64,000 bases of DNA from Pigmentiphaga kullae (GCF_004216695.1 NZ_SGXC01000002.1:1116001-1180000), one strand, 5' to 3'; shown: positions 52,451 through 60,917, numbered from the stretch's first letter. Notes: generated by a model from the letters alone, not told the origin. Numbers and translations: made by a program.

Positions 52451-53380
52451 TCACGCGTACGTTGCGGCGGCATGCCGGGCCGCCTCGCCGATCACGCCCC
52501 GGAACCATTGGTGGAACGCGCTGCGCTGGGTACGCTCGTGCCAGTACAAGGCATTGCTGACACGCGGCAAGCGGCCCGGGAAATCGACCATCCGCACCGG
52601 AAAGACCTCCCGTATCTTCAGCGCCATGCGCCGCGGCACCGTCGCGACGGCATCCGACACCATCAGCGTGCCCAGCAGCGCCATCAACCCTTGCGCATGA
52701 ATACAGACCGCCAGGCTATGGCCCTGCTGCTTGATGAACTCGTCGATCACCCGTCCCGAGGTGGTGCGGCCGCTGCCCAGCAGCCGCACGTGCGGCAAGG
52801 CCACATAGGCCGGTAGCGTCAGCGGCTCGGCCAGCGCCCGGTTGCCGGGTCCGCCGATCACCACCACATCGTCCTCGAACAGCGGCATGGCCCGCACCGA
52901 GGGCTGGGGATCGCGCACCCAGCCCAGCCGGAAGTCCACGTCGCCCGCGGCCAGCAGCGCATCGATGCGCCGCTGGTCGGGCGAACGTATGCTCAACGCG
53001 ACGCGCGGGGCGTCGCGCCGCAGCACCGTGGCCACGGCGGGCAAAAGCAATTGCTCCAGGTACTCGGGTGCGGTCAACACGACCTCGCGCTGCTCGCGCG
53101 CAGGGTCGAAATCCTGCTGCGACGCCTGGATGTGCGCAACCTCCTCCAGGAACCGCCTGATCTCGCGCTCCAGCGCCAACGCCTTTTCCGTCGGCTGCAT
53201 GCCTTGCGGGCTGCGCACCAGCAGCGGATCGCCGAAGGTCTTGCGCAGCCTGTTCAGCGCCTGCGTGATGGCCGGCTGCGAAATGCCCACCACCAGCGAT
53301 GTAGCCGTCACCCCTCGCTCGGTCATCAACGTCAGGAAAATCTGCAGGGTGCGAAAGTCGACATTGGCCAACGGATGCAT
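52451..53380 (-). CDS. LysR-family regulator (NodD/LinR-like branch)
   Basis: This 309-residue protein opens HPLANVDFRTLQIFLTLMTERG, with the helix-turn-helix at about 8-65 and an effector domain ending ALYWHERTQRSAFHQWFRGVIGE. It diverges from the Bug-cupin-hydrolase operon. A palindrome with LysR geometry lies between them at 53436. Confidence 0.9.
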   Translation of the reverse strand: MHPLANVDFRTLQIFLTLMTERGVTATSLVVGISQPAITQALNRLRKTFGDPLLVRSPQGMQPTEKALALEREIRRFLEEVAHIQASQQDFDPAREQREVVLTAPEYLEQLLLPAVATVLRRDAPRVALSIRSPDQRRIDALLAAGDVDFRLGWVRDPQPSVRAMPLFEDDVVVIGGPGNRALAEPLTLPAYVALPHVRLLGSGRTTSGRVIDEFIKQQGHSLAVCIHAQGLMALLGTLMVSDAVATVPRRMALKIREVFPVRMVDFPGRLPRVSNALYWHERTQRSAFHQWFRGVIGEAARHAAATYA

Positions 53381-53435
53381 AGGGACTCCCCGGGGATAGG
53401 CAAGCGCAGTCTCCAGCCTGCGCCCATTAGACGCC

Positions 53436-53454
53436 GCTTATTTCCTTCATAAGC
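53436..53454. promoter_or_regulatory. candidate LysR box GCTTAT-N7-ATAAGC
   Basis: A perfect 6-bp inverted repeat containing a T-N11-A core lies in the 142-bp divergent gap, 56 bp from the LysR start and 69 bp from the Bug start. It suits control of both directions. Confidence 0.6.
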
Positions 53455-53522
53455 GCCACCCCGCCGACACCGCGTCCGGCGGCGCGTAGCATCCCTGCCA
53501 AACACAAGCACAGGAGACAGCG

Positions 53523-54494
53523 ATGAAACCGACATGGATGCTGGGCGCCCTGTTGGCGGCCTGTTCCACGCTCGCGGTTGCTGGCGATGCCGGGAACTAC
53601 CCGGCCAAGCCCGTCAAACTGGTCTTGCCGTTTCCCACCGGCGCCACCTTCGTCGTCGGCCAGATGCTGGCCGAACGATTGACGCAGGAACTGGGTCAGC
53701 CGGTCGTGGTGGAAAACAAGTCCGGCGCCGGCGGACGCATCGCCATGGAACACGTCGCCAAGGCCCAGCCCGACGGTTATACCCTGCTGCTGACCTCGCC
53801 CACACTGACGATTACCCCCGCCATCAACCAGAGCCTGCGCTTCGACCCCTTGGCCGACCTGGCACCCGTGGCCATGGTCGCCGAGGTGCCCAACGTATTC
53901 GTAGTCAATCCACAGAAGTTCGGCCAGGATGACTTTTCCGCGCTGCGCGCAAGGCTTGCCGCCCATCCGGGCCAGTACAGCTACGGCTCGGGCGGCGCAG
54001 GATCCTCCAACCATCTAGCCTTCGAGAAATTCAAGGCACTGACCGGCACCGACATCCTGCACGTTCCCTACCAGGGCGCCTCGCAGGCCGTAACCTCGGC
54101 GGTAGGCGGACAGATCGACATGGTCATCAACGGCCTGCCCAGCTCCGTGCCGCTCATCAAAGGCCAGCAACTGAAAGCCATGTTCGTGCTGACCCGGGAA
54201 CGCCAACCCCTGCTGCCCGACACCCCATCGGCGGTCGAAGTCGGCTTACCCGACATGGTCGTGACGACCTGGTACGGCGTCCTCGCGCCGCAAGGCACGC
54301 CATCGCCCATCGTCGACAAGATCTCCGCCGCCATCAAACGCGGATTCTCGGCCGCCGAGGTCCGTAAACGCCTGGCGGACAACGGCATCGAAGTCGTCTA
54401 TTCCAATCCGCGCGACTTCTCCGCCTTCATCAAGCAGGACTACACCGCCTGGAAAAAAGTCGTGTCCGACGCGGCCATCAGCGTGCAGAACTGA
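53523..54494 (+). CDS. atypical Bug-family receptor (copy 10) lacking the GG-x-x-D loop
   Basis: This 323-residue protein is clearly a Bug receptor by its C-terminal half (HVPYQGASQAVT, TTWYGVLAPQGTP). The N-terminal ligand loop, however, reads PFPTGATFV instead of PFxxGGxxD, so the binding aspartate is Val44. A cysteine in LLAAC (C14) could be a lipobox, suggesting a lipoprotein instead of a free periplasmic protein. It leads an operon with a cupin and an alpha/beta hydrolase. Ligand chemistry is probably different from the other ten. Confidence 0.85.
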   Translation: MKPTWMLGALLAACSTLAVAGDAGNYPAKPVKLVLPFPTGATFVVGQMLAERLTQELGQPVVVENKSGAGGRIAMEHVAKAQPDGYTLLLTSPTLTITPAINQSLRFDPLADLAPVAMVAEVPNVFVVNPQKFGQDDFSALRARLAAHPGQYSYGSGGAGSSNHLAFEKFKALTGTDILHVPYQGASQAVTSAVGGQIDMVINGLPSSVPLIKGQQLKAMFVLTRERQPLLPDTPSAVEVGLPDMVVTTWYGVLAPQGTPSPIVDKISAAIKRGFSAAEVRKRLADNGIEVVYSNPRDFSAFIKQDYTAWKKVVSDAAISVQN

Positions 54495-54522
54495 GCCCCT
54501 TCCCTTGCCACCAGGAACCGTC

Positions 54523-55131
54523 ATGAAGACCCTCTGCCCCACCCAGGACGAGATGCAATCCCGCATCGCCCGCTTCGACAAACTCAAACCGCGCTCCGCC
54601 CACTGGAACGACAACCTGGGCATCCCCGCCGACGTGCTGCGCATATTCAACCCCAAGGCCAACTACGTGCTGATGGCGCCCGCCTCCCTGCCCGGACGGC
54701 TTTCCCCCAACCCCGCCATCGTCGACGGCGACAAGGGCGTCATCCGCGTCGGCCTCGCCGTTGCCGCGCCCAACGACGGCCCCGAACTCCATGTGCACTG
54801 GAAGACCCACGAAACCTTCATGGCGCTTTCCGGCCGGTGGCTGATACGCTGGGGCGACGAAGGCCAGGAAAGCGTGGAACTGGCCCCCTACGACATGATC
54901 GCCATGCCCCCCAAGGTCGCCCGCCAGTTCATCAACATCTCCGACCAGGACGCCCATCTGCTCGTGATCATCCAGGGCCAGCTGGAAGACTTCGACGACG
55001 TCGGCCGCCTGCCCGCCGTGCGGCAGAAGATCATCGACCAGTACGGTGCCGATGTGCTGGACAAGATGGAGAACAATGGCTGGGATTTTTCCCTGGTGCC
55101 CAAGAGCATGCGGCAGGAGGCTCAGGCATGA
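54523..55131 (+). CDS. cupin-domain protein, 202 aa
   Basis: This 202-residue protein has one cupin barrel: motif 1 ELHVHWKTHETFMALSGRW gives H90, H92 and E97 as metal ligands. Motif 2 (MPPKVARQFINIS) lacks the usual histidine. It may be a dioxygenase, an isomerase or a sensor. The ATG at 54523 follows ccaggaaccg. Its stop overlaps the alpha/beta-hydrolase start (ATGA), suggesting consecutive steps. Confidence 0.8.
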   Translation: MKTLCPTQDEMQSRIARFDKLKPRSAHWNDNLGIPADVLRIFNPKANYVLMAPASLPGRLSPNPAIVDGDKGVIRVGLAVAAPNDGPELHVHWKTHETFMALSGRWLIRWGDEGQESVELAPYDMIAMPPKVARQFINISDQDAHLLVIIQGQLEDFDDVGRLPAVRQKIIDQYGADVLDKMENNGWDFSLVPKSMRQEAQA

Positions 55132-56108
55132 CGGCGGCACCGCTTCCAGTTCTCGATCCCCTGATTGCCGCCGAGCTTGCTCGCCTCAAGGCTGCTGGGT
55201 GCGCCCAGGCGGATCCCACTGTGCTGCCGCTGGCCGAGGCACGGGCTCAGCAGGATCGATACTTTGCGGCGATCAATGCGCGGTTGCCGCCCATTGCGAG
55301 CACGCGTGATCTGACTGTTGCGGGTGCGCAGGGTGATATGCGCGCACGTTTATATCGGCCGGCTATCTGCCGCGACGACGCTTTTGTCGTGTTCGTGCGG
55401 GGAGCGGGTTGGTGGGCGGGCGGGCTGGATTCGCACGAGGCGGTCTGCCGGGGCATTGCCAATGCCACTTCGCGATCGGTGGTCGCGTTGGATTATCGGC
55501 GTTCGCCGGAGCATGTGTTTCCGGCACAGCGCGATGATGTGGTGGCTGGCGTGGAGTGGTTGCTGGATCATGCGAACGACCTGGACCTACCCGCCCGCGC
55601 AGTTCTGTGGGGCGAATCGGCCGGCGCTTCGCTATGTGTTCTGACTTGGCGCCGATTGGCGGACGCCGGGCGCGCGGCGGCGCTTCCCTGTTTGATCCTG
55701 TTCTACGGAAACCTGGGCGGTCCGCGAGAGAATCTGCGGCCGCAGTCGAAATGGGTATGGCAACAATACCTTGGCCCCGCATGGCCCCATCCTCCCGACT
55801 CGGTCGTACCCGCGAAAACCGGGCTGCACGACTTTCCGCCGGTCTGGCTGGGGGTGGGGGATGCCGACCCTCTTATCGAGGATTCACGCATGTTCGCGGG
55901 GCGATTGGCAGGAATGAACCGCCAACATGAATTGACGGTCTATCCGGGCATGCCTCATGGTTTTTCGGGGTATGCGGAAAGCGTACCAATGGCGGCCGGA
56001 GCTGCGCGTGATGCGGCGGTGTTCATGGGACGGGCCCTTGGTGGTGTATCTGGTCCCCTTCAAAGGCAGCCCGACACAAAGGCTGAAGGCGAATCGCTAT
56101 TCACGTAG
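55128..56108 (+). CDS. alpha/beta hydrolase, hormone-sensitive-lipase type, altered oxyanion loop
   Basis: This 326-residue esterase-like protein has the nucleophile S164 in GESAGASL, LDYRRSPEHVFP, an aspartate in GVGDADPL and a histidine in GMPHGF. The HGGG oxyanion motif is replaced by RGAGWW (residues 91-96), which may weaken or redirect activity. From about 55190 onward codon choice shifts toward T- and G-ending codons, unlike the C-rich neighbours, hinting at a different origin. The last 20 residues (after FMGRAL) look like unrelated tail sequence. Confidence 0.78.
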   Translation: MTAAPLPVLDPLIAAELARLKAAGCAQADPTVLPLAEARAQQDRYFAAINARLPPIASTRDLTVAGAQGDMRARLYRPAICRDDAFVVFVRGAGWWAGGLDSHEAVCRGIANATSRSVVALDYRRSPEHVFPAQRDDVVAGVEWLLDHANDLDLPARAVLWGESAGASLCVLTWRRLADAGRAAALPCLILFYGNLGGPRENLRPQSKWVWQQYLGPAWPHPPDSVVPAKTGLHDFPPVWLGVGDADPLIEDSRMFAGRLAGMNRQHELTVYPGMPHGFSGYAESVPMAAGAARDAAVFMGRALGGVSGPLQRQPDTKAEGESLFT

Positions 56109-56183
56109 ATCTGCAATTACCACGGCCGGAGCGAGCGACGCCACGAGGCTACCCAGAATCTGGCAAATCTTGGGGCCCTTGCG

Positions 56184-56214
56184 AGGGTCGTTTTTTTCAA
56201 TCGAAAGCGACCCT
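56184..56214. other. hairpin with T7 loop in a gene-poor gap
   Basis: AGGGTCG ... CGACCCT arms flank a loop that begins with seven T residues, within the 183-bp gap between the converging hydrolase and flavin-reductase genes. It may end transcription from either side. The rest of the gap shows no convincing gene. Confidence 0.35.
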
Positions 56215-56291
56215 GATCTGCTTGCCGCAATGGACAGTATCGTCGACGAAGCCTGATTGACTCGCCTTCTGCCGGTGGAGGATGCCCCTCG

Positions 56292-56795
56292 TCACCCTAC
56301 CTCCGCCACCGGCTCGACCCCCGCCCAGCCCCCATCCACATACAACAGCGGCTGCAACTCCCCGCTGCGGCACCCCGCCTGCACTTCCCCCACGATCAAG
56401 GTGTGCGTGCCCGCCTCCACGCTTTGTACCAGCGCACAATCGAACGCCAGTACCGCGCCCTTGAGCATGGGCACGCCCGACGGCGCACTGGTCCAGTCAT
56501 CGGCGCCGAACCGGGCCTCGCCCGCCATGCCGCCCTGCCCCGCGAACCGCTTGGCCACCCGGATCTGCCCGCGTTCCAGCACATTCACGCAGAACCGGCC
56601 GTGGCGTACCAGCCGCTCGTGCGTATAGGTAGAGCGGTTGATGGCGCACACCAATTGCACCGGCTCCATGGACAGCGACATCACCGCGGTGGCCGTCATG
56701 CCGGACCGGTCGGGCGCCTGGCCGGTGGTGATGACGGTGACGGCGGCCGGATAGCGCCGCATCATCCGCCGGAATTCTTCCGCGCTCAGCGCCAT
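56292..56795 (-). CDS. flavin reductase (HpaC-like), partner of luciferase-type monooxygenase
   Basis: This 167-residue NAD(P)H:flavin reductase supplies reduced flavin by diffusion. Motifs are EFRRMMRRYPAAVTVIT, SGMTATAVMSLSMEPVQLVCAI and GRFCVNVL, all standard for the short-chain flavin-reductase fold. It lies 12 bp after the luciferase-like gene, so the two form a two-component monooxygenase. Confidence 0.9.
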   Translation of the reverse strand: MALSAEEFRRMMRRYPAAVTVITTGQAPDRSGMTATAVMSLSMEPVQLVCAINRSTYTHERLVRHGRFCVNVLERGQIRVAKRFAGQGGMAGEARFGADDWTSAPSGVPMLKGAVLAFDCALVQSVEAGTHTLIVGEVQAGCRSGELQPLLYVDGGWAGVEPVAEVG

Positions 56796-56807
56796 GGCCG
56801 GCTCCCG

Positions 56808-57914
56808 CTAGCGGCCGCCGATGGCGGCGTTGACCCGGGGCATGACCTGGGTGGCCATCAGTTCCATCGACCGGTTGGCCAGGGTCTTGTCCACCATGTC
56901 CATCCCGGCGTAGACGATCTCGCCGAAGTCGCCCGCGGTCTCGCGCAGCGCCAGGATCTGGTCGACGACCTCGTCCACGGTGCCGGCGATCACCAGTTCG
57001 TCGACCAGCCGGTCCAGGGTGACGGCGCTGTCGTCCTCGTCGCGGTGCTTCTTGAAGATGACGTGTCGGTTGGACATCTTCATCTTGGTCAGCATCTGCT
57101 TGTAGTAGTACCGGTAGGGGCTGTTGGCGTCGCGCTTGCCGTAGGACCGCGCGGTGGCGTCGTCGTCGGCCACGAAGATGGTGCGGGCGATGCGCCAGTC
57201 GGCCACGTCGGGCTCCACGCCCACCGAGCGCTTGCCTTCGGCGTAGTTGTCCCAATGGCTGCGCAGCCAGTGCGCCAACAGGAAGTTGGCGGACATGGGG
57301 TGGAAGTCGCGCCGGCCCATGGCGACGACGCCCTTGGAGAACGGCGCGACCACGGTGCCGACGATCTCGGGATACGGCCGCTGGTAGGGCTTGGGCATGA
57401 TGCCGCGGCCGATCTCGAAGGCGCAGGTGCCGGCCGTGGTGACCTTGAAGCGATTGTCGGGCAGGTCGATGTCGTAGGGGGCGTTCTTTTCCCAGATGGC
57501 CAGGATGACGTCGATGGCTTCGGCGAACAGGCGGTTGCGGTCCTGGTCCAGGATGCCGAGCGCCTCGGCGTCGGACGCCAGCGCGCCGGGGCTGATGCCG
57601 AAGATGAAGCGGCCCTTGGCCAGGTGGTCGAACATGGCCGCGTGGGCGGCCAGCAGCGTGGGATGCGAGTGCGACAGGTTGGAGGTTCCGGAGGCCAGCT
57701 TGATCCGTGTCGTCACCGGGATCAAGGTAGCCAGGAAAAGCAGGCTGTTAGTGACGTTCTCGGCCTGGTCGGTCAGGTGTTCGCCCACGAAGGCGTCGTG
57801 GAAGCCCAGCTTGTCGGCCAGGATGATGGCCTCGCGGTCTTCCTGCAGGGTTTCGGTGGGATTGCGATGCAGGGGATGCAGCGGCATCGTGAAGTAACCC
57901 AGGCGCATGTCCAT
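56808..57914 (-). CDS. luciferase-like flavin-dependent monooxygenase
   Basis: This 368-residue LLM-class TIM-barrel protein uses reduced FMN and O2. Motifs are the family opening RLGYFTMPLHP, EHLTDQAENVTNSLLFLATLIPVT, and GRFIFGISPGAL. It sits between a Bug receptor and its flavin reductase. Relatives oxidise alkanes, heterocycles or sulfonates; the substrate is unknown. The start is at 57914 or two codons later. Confidence 0.9.
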   Translation of the reverse strand: MDMRLGYFTMPLHPLHRNPTETLQEDREAIILADKLGFHDAFVGEHLTDQAENVTNSLLFLATLIPVTTRIKLASGTSNLSHSHPTLLAAHAAMFDHLAKGRFIFGISPGALASDAEALGILDQDRNRLFAEAIDVILAIWEKNAPYDIDLPDNRFKVTTAGTCAFEIGRGIMPKPYQRPYPEIVGTVVAPFSKGVVAMGRRDFHPMSANFLLAHWLRSHWDNYAEGKRSVGVEPDVADWRIARTIFVADDDATARSYGKRDANSPYRYYYKQMLTKMKMSNRHVIFKKHRDEDDSAVTLDRLVDELVIAGTVDEVVDQILALRETAGDFGEIVYAGMDMVDKTLANRSMELMATQVMPRVNAAIGGR

Positions 57915-57933
57915 GTCCTATCTCGTTGCGGTG

Positions 57934-58905
57934 TCATTGCGGCGGCACGCCGGCGGCCTTGACCTGGCGGGCCCAGTAGTCGATTTTTTCGCGCGAGAAG
58001 CGCACGTATTCCTGCCGGCTCATGGGCAGCGGCTCCATCCCCAGTTCGTTCAGCTTGGCGACGAAGGCCGGGTCGTGCGCGGCCTCGTCCATCCAGGCGT
58101 GCAGCTTGGCGAGGATAGGCGCGGGCGTGCCCTTGGGCGCGACCAGTCCCAGGTGGAAGTCGAGCTCGTATCCCGGGTAGGTCTCGGCAATGGTGGGCAC
58201 GTCGGGCCAGGCGCCGTAGCGCTTGCTGGCCGTCACACCCAGCGGCACCAGCTTGCCGCCGGGGATCTGGCCGACCGCCGGCAGGTACTCCATGAAGATC
58301 ACCTGGATGTGGCCGCCAAGCAGGTCCGAGGTGGCGTTGCCGATGGATTTGTAGGACACGCCCTTGAGCGGCGCGCCGGATTTCAGCCGGAACAGTTCGC
58401 CGGACATCTGCGAGGCCGAGTTGTAGTAGCCGAAGAAGGCCTTGTCGGGATGCGCCTTGGCGTACTCCGCCAACTGGCGGACGGAAGCGATGCCCGACTC
58501 CTTGCTGACCATGGCCACCGAGGCCGATAGGCCGAAGGGCGCGATGTGCTCGAAGTCCGCCATCGCGTCGTAGGGAAGCTGTTTGTACAGGCTGACGTTG
58601 GCGGCGTGCGTGGTGTTGGTGCTCAGCTCCAGCGTATAGCCGTCGGGCGCCGCTTCCTTGACGTAGCGGGTCCCGATGATGCCGTTGGCGCCGGCGCGGT
58701 TCTCGACCACCACGGGCTGGCCGGTCTTCTTCTGCAGGTATTCGCCGAACACGCGTCCGACGATGTCGCTGGAACCGCCGGGCGCGAACGGCACGACGAG
58801 GCGGACGGGGCGATCCGGGTAGGTATCGTTGGCATGCGCGGCCCAGGGCGCGGCGATCGCCGCGATGGCCAGCATCGATCCCGCAAGCCAGCGGTGCACG
58901 GACAT
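57934..58905 (-). CDS. Bug-family receptor (copy 11), first gene of flavin monooxygenase operon
   Basis: This 323-residue periplasmic binding protein has a signal peptide ending AAHA-ND (residue 25) and the ligand loop PFAPGGSSD (D47). It heads the Bug / luciferase-like / flavin-reductase operon. A ggaggagacc site precedes the ATG, and an IclR-type palindrome lies 71 bp upstream. It probably captures the monooxygenase's substrate. Confidence 0.9.
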   Translation of the reverse strand: MSVHRWLAGSMLAIAAIAAPWAAHANDTYPDRPVRLVVPFAPGGSSDIVGRVFGEYLQKKTGQPVVVENRAGANGIIGTRYVKEAAPDGYTLELSTNTTHAANVSLYKQLPYDAMADFEHIAPFGLSASVAMVSKESGIASVRQLAEYAKAHPDKAFFGYYNSASQMSGELFRLKSGAPLKGVSYKSIGNATSDLLGGHIQVIFMEYLPAVGQIPGGKLVPLGVTASKRYGAWPDVPTIAETYPGYELDFHLGLVAPKGTPAPILAKLHAWMDEAAHDPAFVAKLNELGMEPLPMSRQEYVRFSREKIDYWARQVKAAGVPPQ

Positions 58906-58975
58906 GGTGGTCTCCTCCTGTCGTTTTGGTTGACGCCAGTATAGGCAGGAGGATCTGCGGGAAGAATGGTCAAAG

Positions 58976-58990
58976 TTCCATGTTATGGAA
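58976..58990. promoter_or_regulatory. IclR operator TTCCAT-GTT-ATGGAA
   Basis: A perfect 15-bp dyad lies in the 118-bp region between the IclR gene's stop and the Bug/monooxygenase operon. It matches the site at 59908 at 13 of 15 positions, so one protein probably binds both. The adjacent IclR is the natural candidate. Confidence 0.72.
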
Positions 58991-59023
58991 TTAACAAAGG
59001 CGACCGGACAGCGCCGGATCCGC

Positions 59024-59881
59024 CTACCCGAGCAGGTGCCGCGACCCCGACCCGCGCACCGCCACGCGCCATTTCTCTTCCTGTTGCTGCTGCAGCCGCG
59101 CGCCTTCGTACAGCTTGGCGATCAGCGCGGCCTCGTGCCGCAGCCTGCCCACCAGTTCCTGCAGGTAGCCGCCCTTCATGCGGCTGGCCTCGGCCACCGC
59201 GCACAAGGACCCGATGGGATAGTTCCGCTCATCCAGTATCGGCACCGCCACGCCGGCGTTGCCCTTGTACGAGCGCATCGTGCGCCGGGCGTAGCCGTTG
59301 CGGCGGGTCTTCACGATGGACCCGGCGATGTGTTCGAAGGTCAGGGTGTCCTCGGGGCGGACACGGCGGCGGTTGAAGCCGATCACGTCCTGGATTTCCG
59401 GCTCGGGCAGGAAAGCCAGCACCGCCAGGCTGAACGAACCTATGCCCAGCGGCCAGCGGTCGTTCACTTCCAGCAGCAGGCCCGCCTCGTCGGCCACGGC
59501 CACGTGCTTGTCCAGGCACAGCATGTCGTAGCCGCTGCGCACCCCCAGGTACGCCGCGGTACCCGTCCCTTCGGCCAGGCGGGCCAGGGAGGCCCCGGCC
59601 AGCGGCTGCAGGTCGAAGCAGGAACGCACGGCGATGCCGAAGGCGAAGACGTCCGGCCCCAGCCGGTAGTTGCGCGTGCCCGTCGGGCGTTCGACCAGGC
59701 GCTCGTCCACCATGGCCGCCAGCAGGCGATGGACCGTGGCCTTGGGCAGGCCGGTCAGCCGGCTGATGTCCATCAGCGGCGCGCCCATGGATCCGAAGGT
59801 GGCCAGCGTCCGCAGCAGCAATGCCGCGCGGGCGGTACTTTGCGCGCCTTCCATGCGCGCCGTCGATGTCTTCGTGGCCAT
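59024..59881 (-). CDS. IclR-family regulator of the flavin monooxygenase / CoA-transferase locus
   Basis: This 285-residue protein has a winged helix at about residues 20-75 (MDISRLTGLPKATVHRLLAAMVDERL) and an IclR ligand-binding domain. The start at 59881 is preferred over an upstream TTG. It lies between the monooxygenase operon (same strand, downstream) and the divergent hydrolase/frc genes. Paired palindromes flank it on both sides. Confidence 0.87.
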   Translation of the reverse strand: MATKTSTARMEGAQSTARAALLLRTLATFGSMGAPLMDISRLTGLPKATVHRLLAAMVDERLVERPTGTRNYRLGPDVFAFGIAVRSCFDLQPLAGASLARLAEGTGTAAYLGVRSGYDMLCLDKHVAVADEAGLLLEVNDRWPLGIGSFSLAVLAFLPEPEIQDVIGFNRRRVRPEDTLTFEHIAGSIVKTRRNGYARRTMRSYKGNAGVAVPILDERNYPIGSLCAVAEASRMKGGYLQELVGRLRHEAALIAKLYEGARLQQQQEEKWRVAVRGSGSRHLLG

Positions 59882-59907
59882 GTCTCGCTGCAAATCTTGA
59901 AGAATGT

Positions 59908-59922
59908 TTCCATGATACGGAA
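59908..59922. promoter_or_regulatory. IclR operator TTCCAT-GAT-ACGGAA
   Basis: A near-perfect dyad lies between the IclR gene and the divergent alpha/beta-hydrolase gene, 27 bp from the IclR start. It is nearly identical to the palindrome at 58976. Likely functions are autoregulation and control of the hydrolase. Confidence 0.7.
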
Positions 59923-60051
59923 TATTTCCCAGGACCGCGGGAAATCGCCCGCGACGCCGTTGATGGCGCCGGACCCCGATGGCTAGACTGGCCGCACGAT
60001 GAACCCGTCCCGCCGGCGCCCGGCGGACAAGGACCTGGAGCAGGCACGAGC

Positions 60052-60840
60052 ATGGTTGGACATTCGGATCCGCGGTGGAAGGAAGGTTTCACGGCACTGG
60101 AGAACACACGGCTGCACTACGTCGAGGCCGGCCGGGGCGAACCCTTGATCCTGCTGCACAGCAACGGCAGCTCCGTCTTCGAGTTCCAGTTCGTGATCGA
60201 GGACCTGGCCCGGCGCCACCATGTGTACGCCATCGACCTGCCCGGCCAGGGGGACTCCGACCCGCTCGTCCGCCATTGGACCTACCCCATGTATGCCCGC
60301 GCGGTAGTCGCATTCATGGACGAGCACGGACTCGCCCGGGCCACCGTGCTGGGGACGTCCATAGGCGGCGTCGTCTGCCTGGCCCTGGCCGAGCACCACG
60401 CGGAAAGAATGCGCGCCGTCATCCTGGTGGAAACGCCCATCCGCCCGGCCCAGGCCTGGGCGGACCGCTGGGCCTACGTGGAAAGCAATTTCGCGCTGCC
60501 CGTCCAGACCTTCGACAACGTGGCCGCGCGCGTCGGCAACCTGACGCCGGCACTGCACCAGCGCTGGAACATCGACCGCTGCAAGGCCGGCGCGCACACC
60601 ATGATGGACGCGATGTGGGCCCTGCGCGAGTACGACGCCCCGCAGGGGCTGGCCCGGTCCCGCGTGCCCACCTTCGCGATCCTGGGCTCGAAGGGTCCGG
60701 TGGGCGACAGCCTGGACGCGCTGCGCCAGGCCCTGCCGGCCGAGCGCCTGGCCATCATGGATGGCTGCGGACACTTTCCCATGATCGAGGATCCCGCGGG
60801 CTTCGCCGGACACGTCGAGCGCTACGCCGGATCGCGCTAG
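60052..60840 (+). CDS. alpha/beta hydrolase fold protein
   Basis: This 262-residue cytosolic hydrolase has the nucleophile in VLGTSIGGVV, an oxyanion-side HSNGSSVFEF segment, DLPGQGDSDP and a histidine in DGCGHFPMIED, the order of classic lactonases and C-C-bond hydrolases. The ATG at 60052 follows a GGAG about twelve bases before it. It ends just ahead of a strong terminator, so it is transcribed apart from frc or only partly read through. Confidence 0.85.
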   Translation: MVGHSDPRWKEGFTALENTRLHYVEAGRGEPLILLHSNGSSVFEFQFVIEDLARRHHVYAIDLPGQGDSDPLVRHWTYPMYARAVVAFMDEHGLARATVLGTSIGGVVCLALAEHHAERMRAVILVETPIRPAQAWADRWAYVESNFALPVQTFDNVAARVGNLTPALHQRWNIDRCKAGAHTMMDAMWALREYDAPQGLARSRVPTFAILGSKGPVGDSLDALRQALPAERLAIMDGCGHFPMIEDPAGFAGHVERYAGSR

Positions 60841-60865
60841 GCACACCGCCCTGCAATACACTCCG

Positions 60866-60889
60866 AACAGGCTGCGGCCTGTTTTTTTT
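60866..60889 (+). terminator. rho-independent terminator after alpha/beta hydrolase
   Basis: A perfect 7-bp stem AACAGGC / GCCTGTT with TGCG loop is followed directly by an eight-T run. It is the only textbook intrinsic terminator seen in the window. It stands 26 bp after the hydrolase stop and 28 bp before the frc start. Confidence 0.9.
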
Positions 60890-60917
60890 CGCCCGGCCCA
60901 TGGATAAGGATTCCAGA

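Noticed and set aside
56109-56256. Open frame ending in IESDPDLLAAMDSIVDEA, looking a little like a small antitoxin C-terminus
   Set aside because: It has no plausible start outside the hydrolase gene, no partner toxin and no recognised domain; too weak to call a gene.
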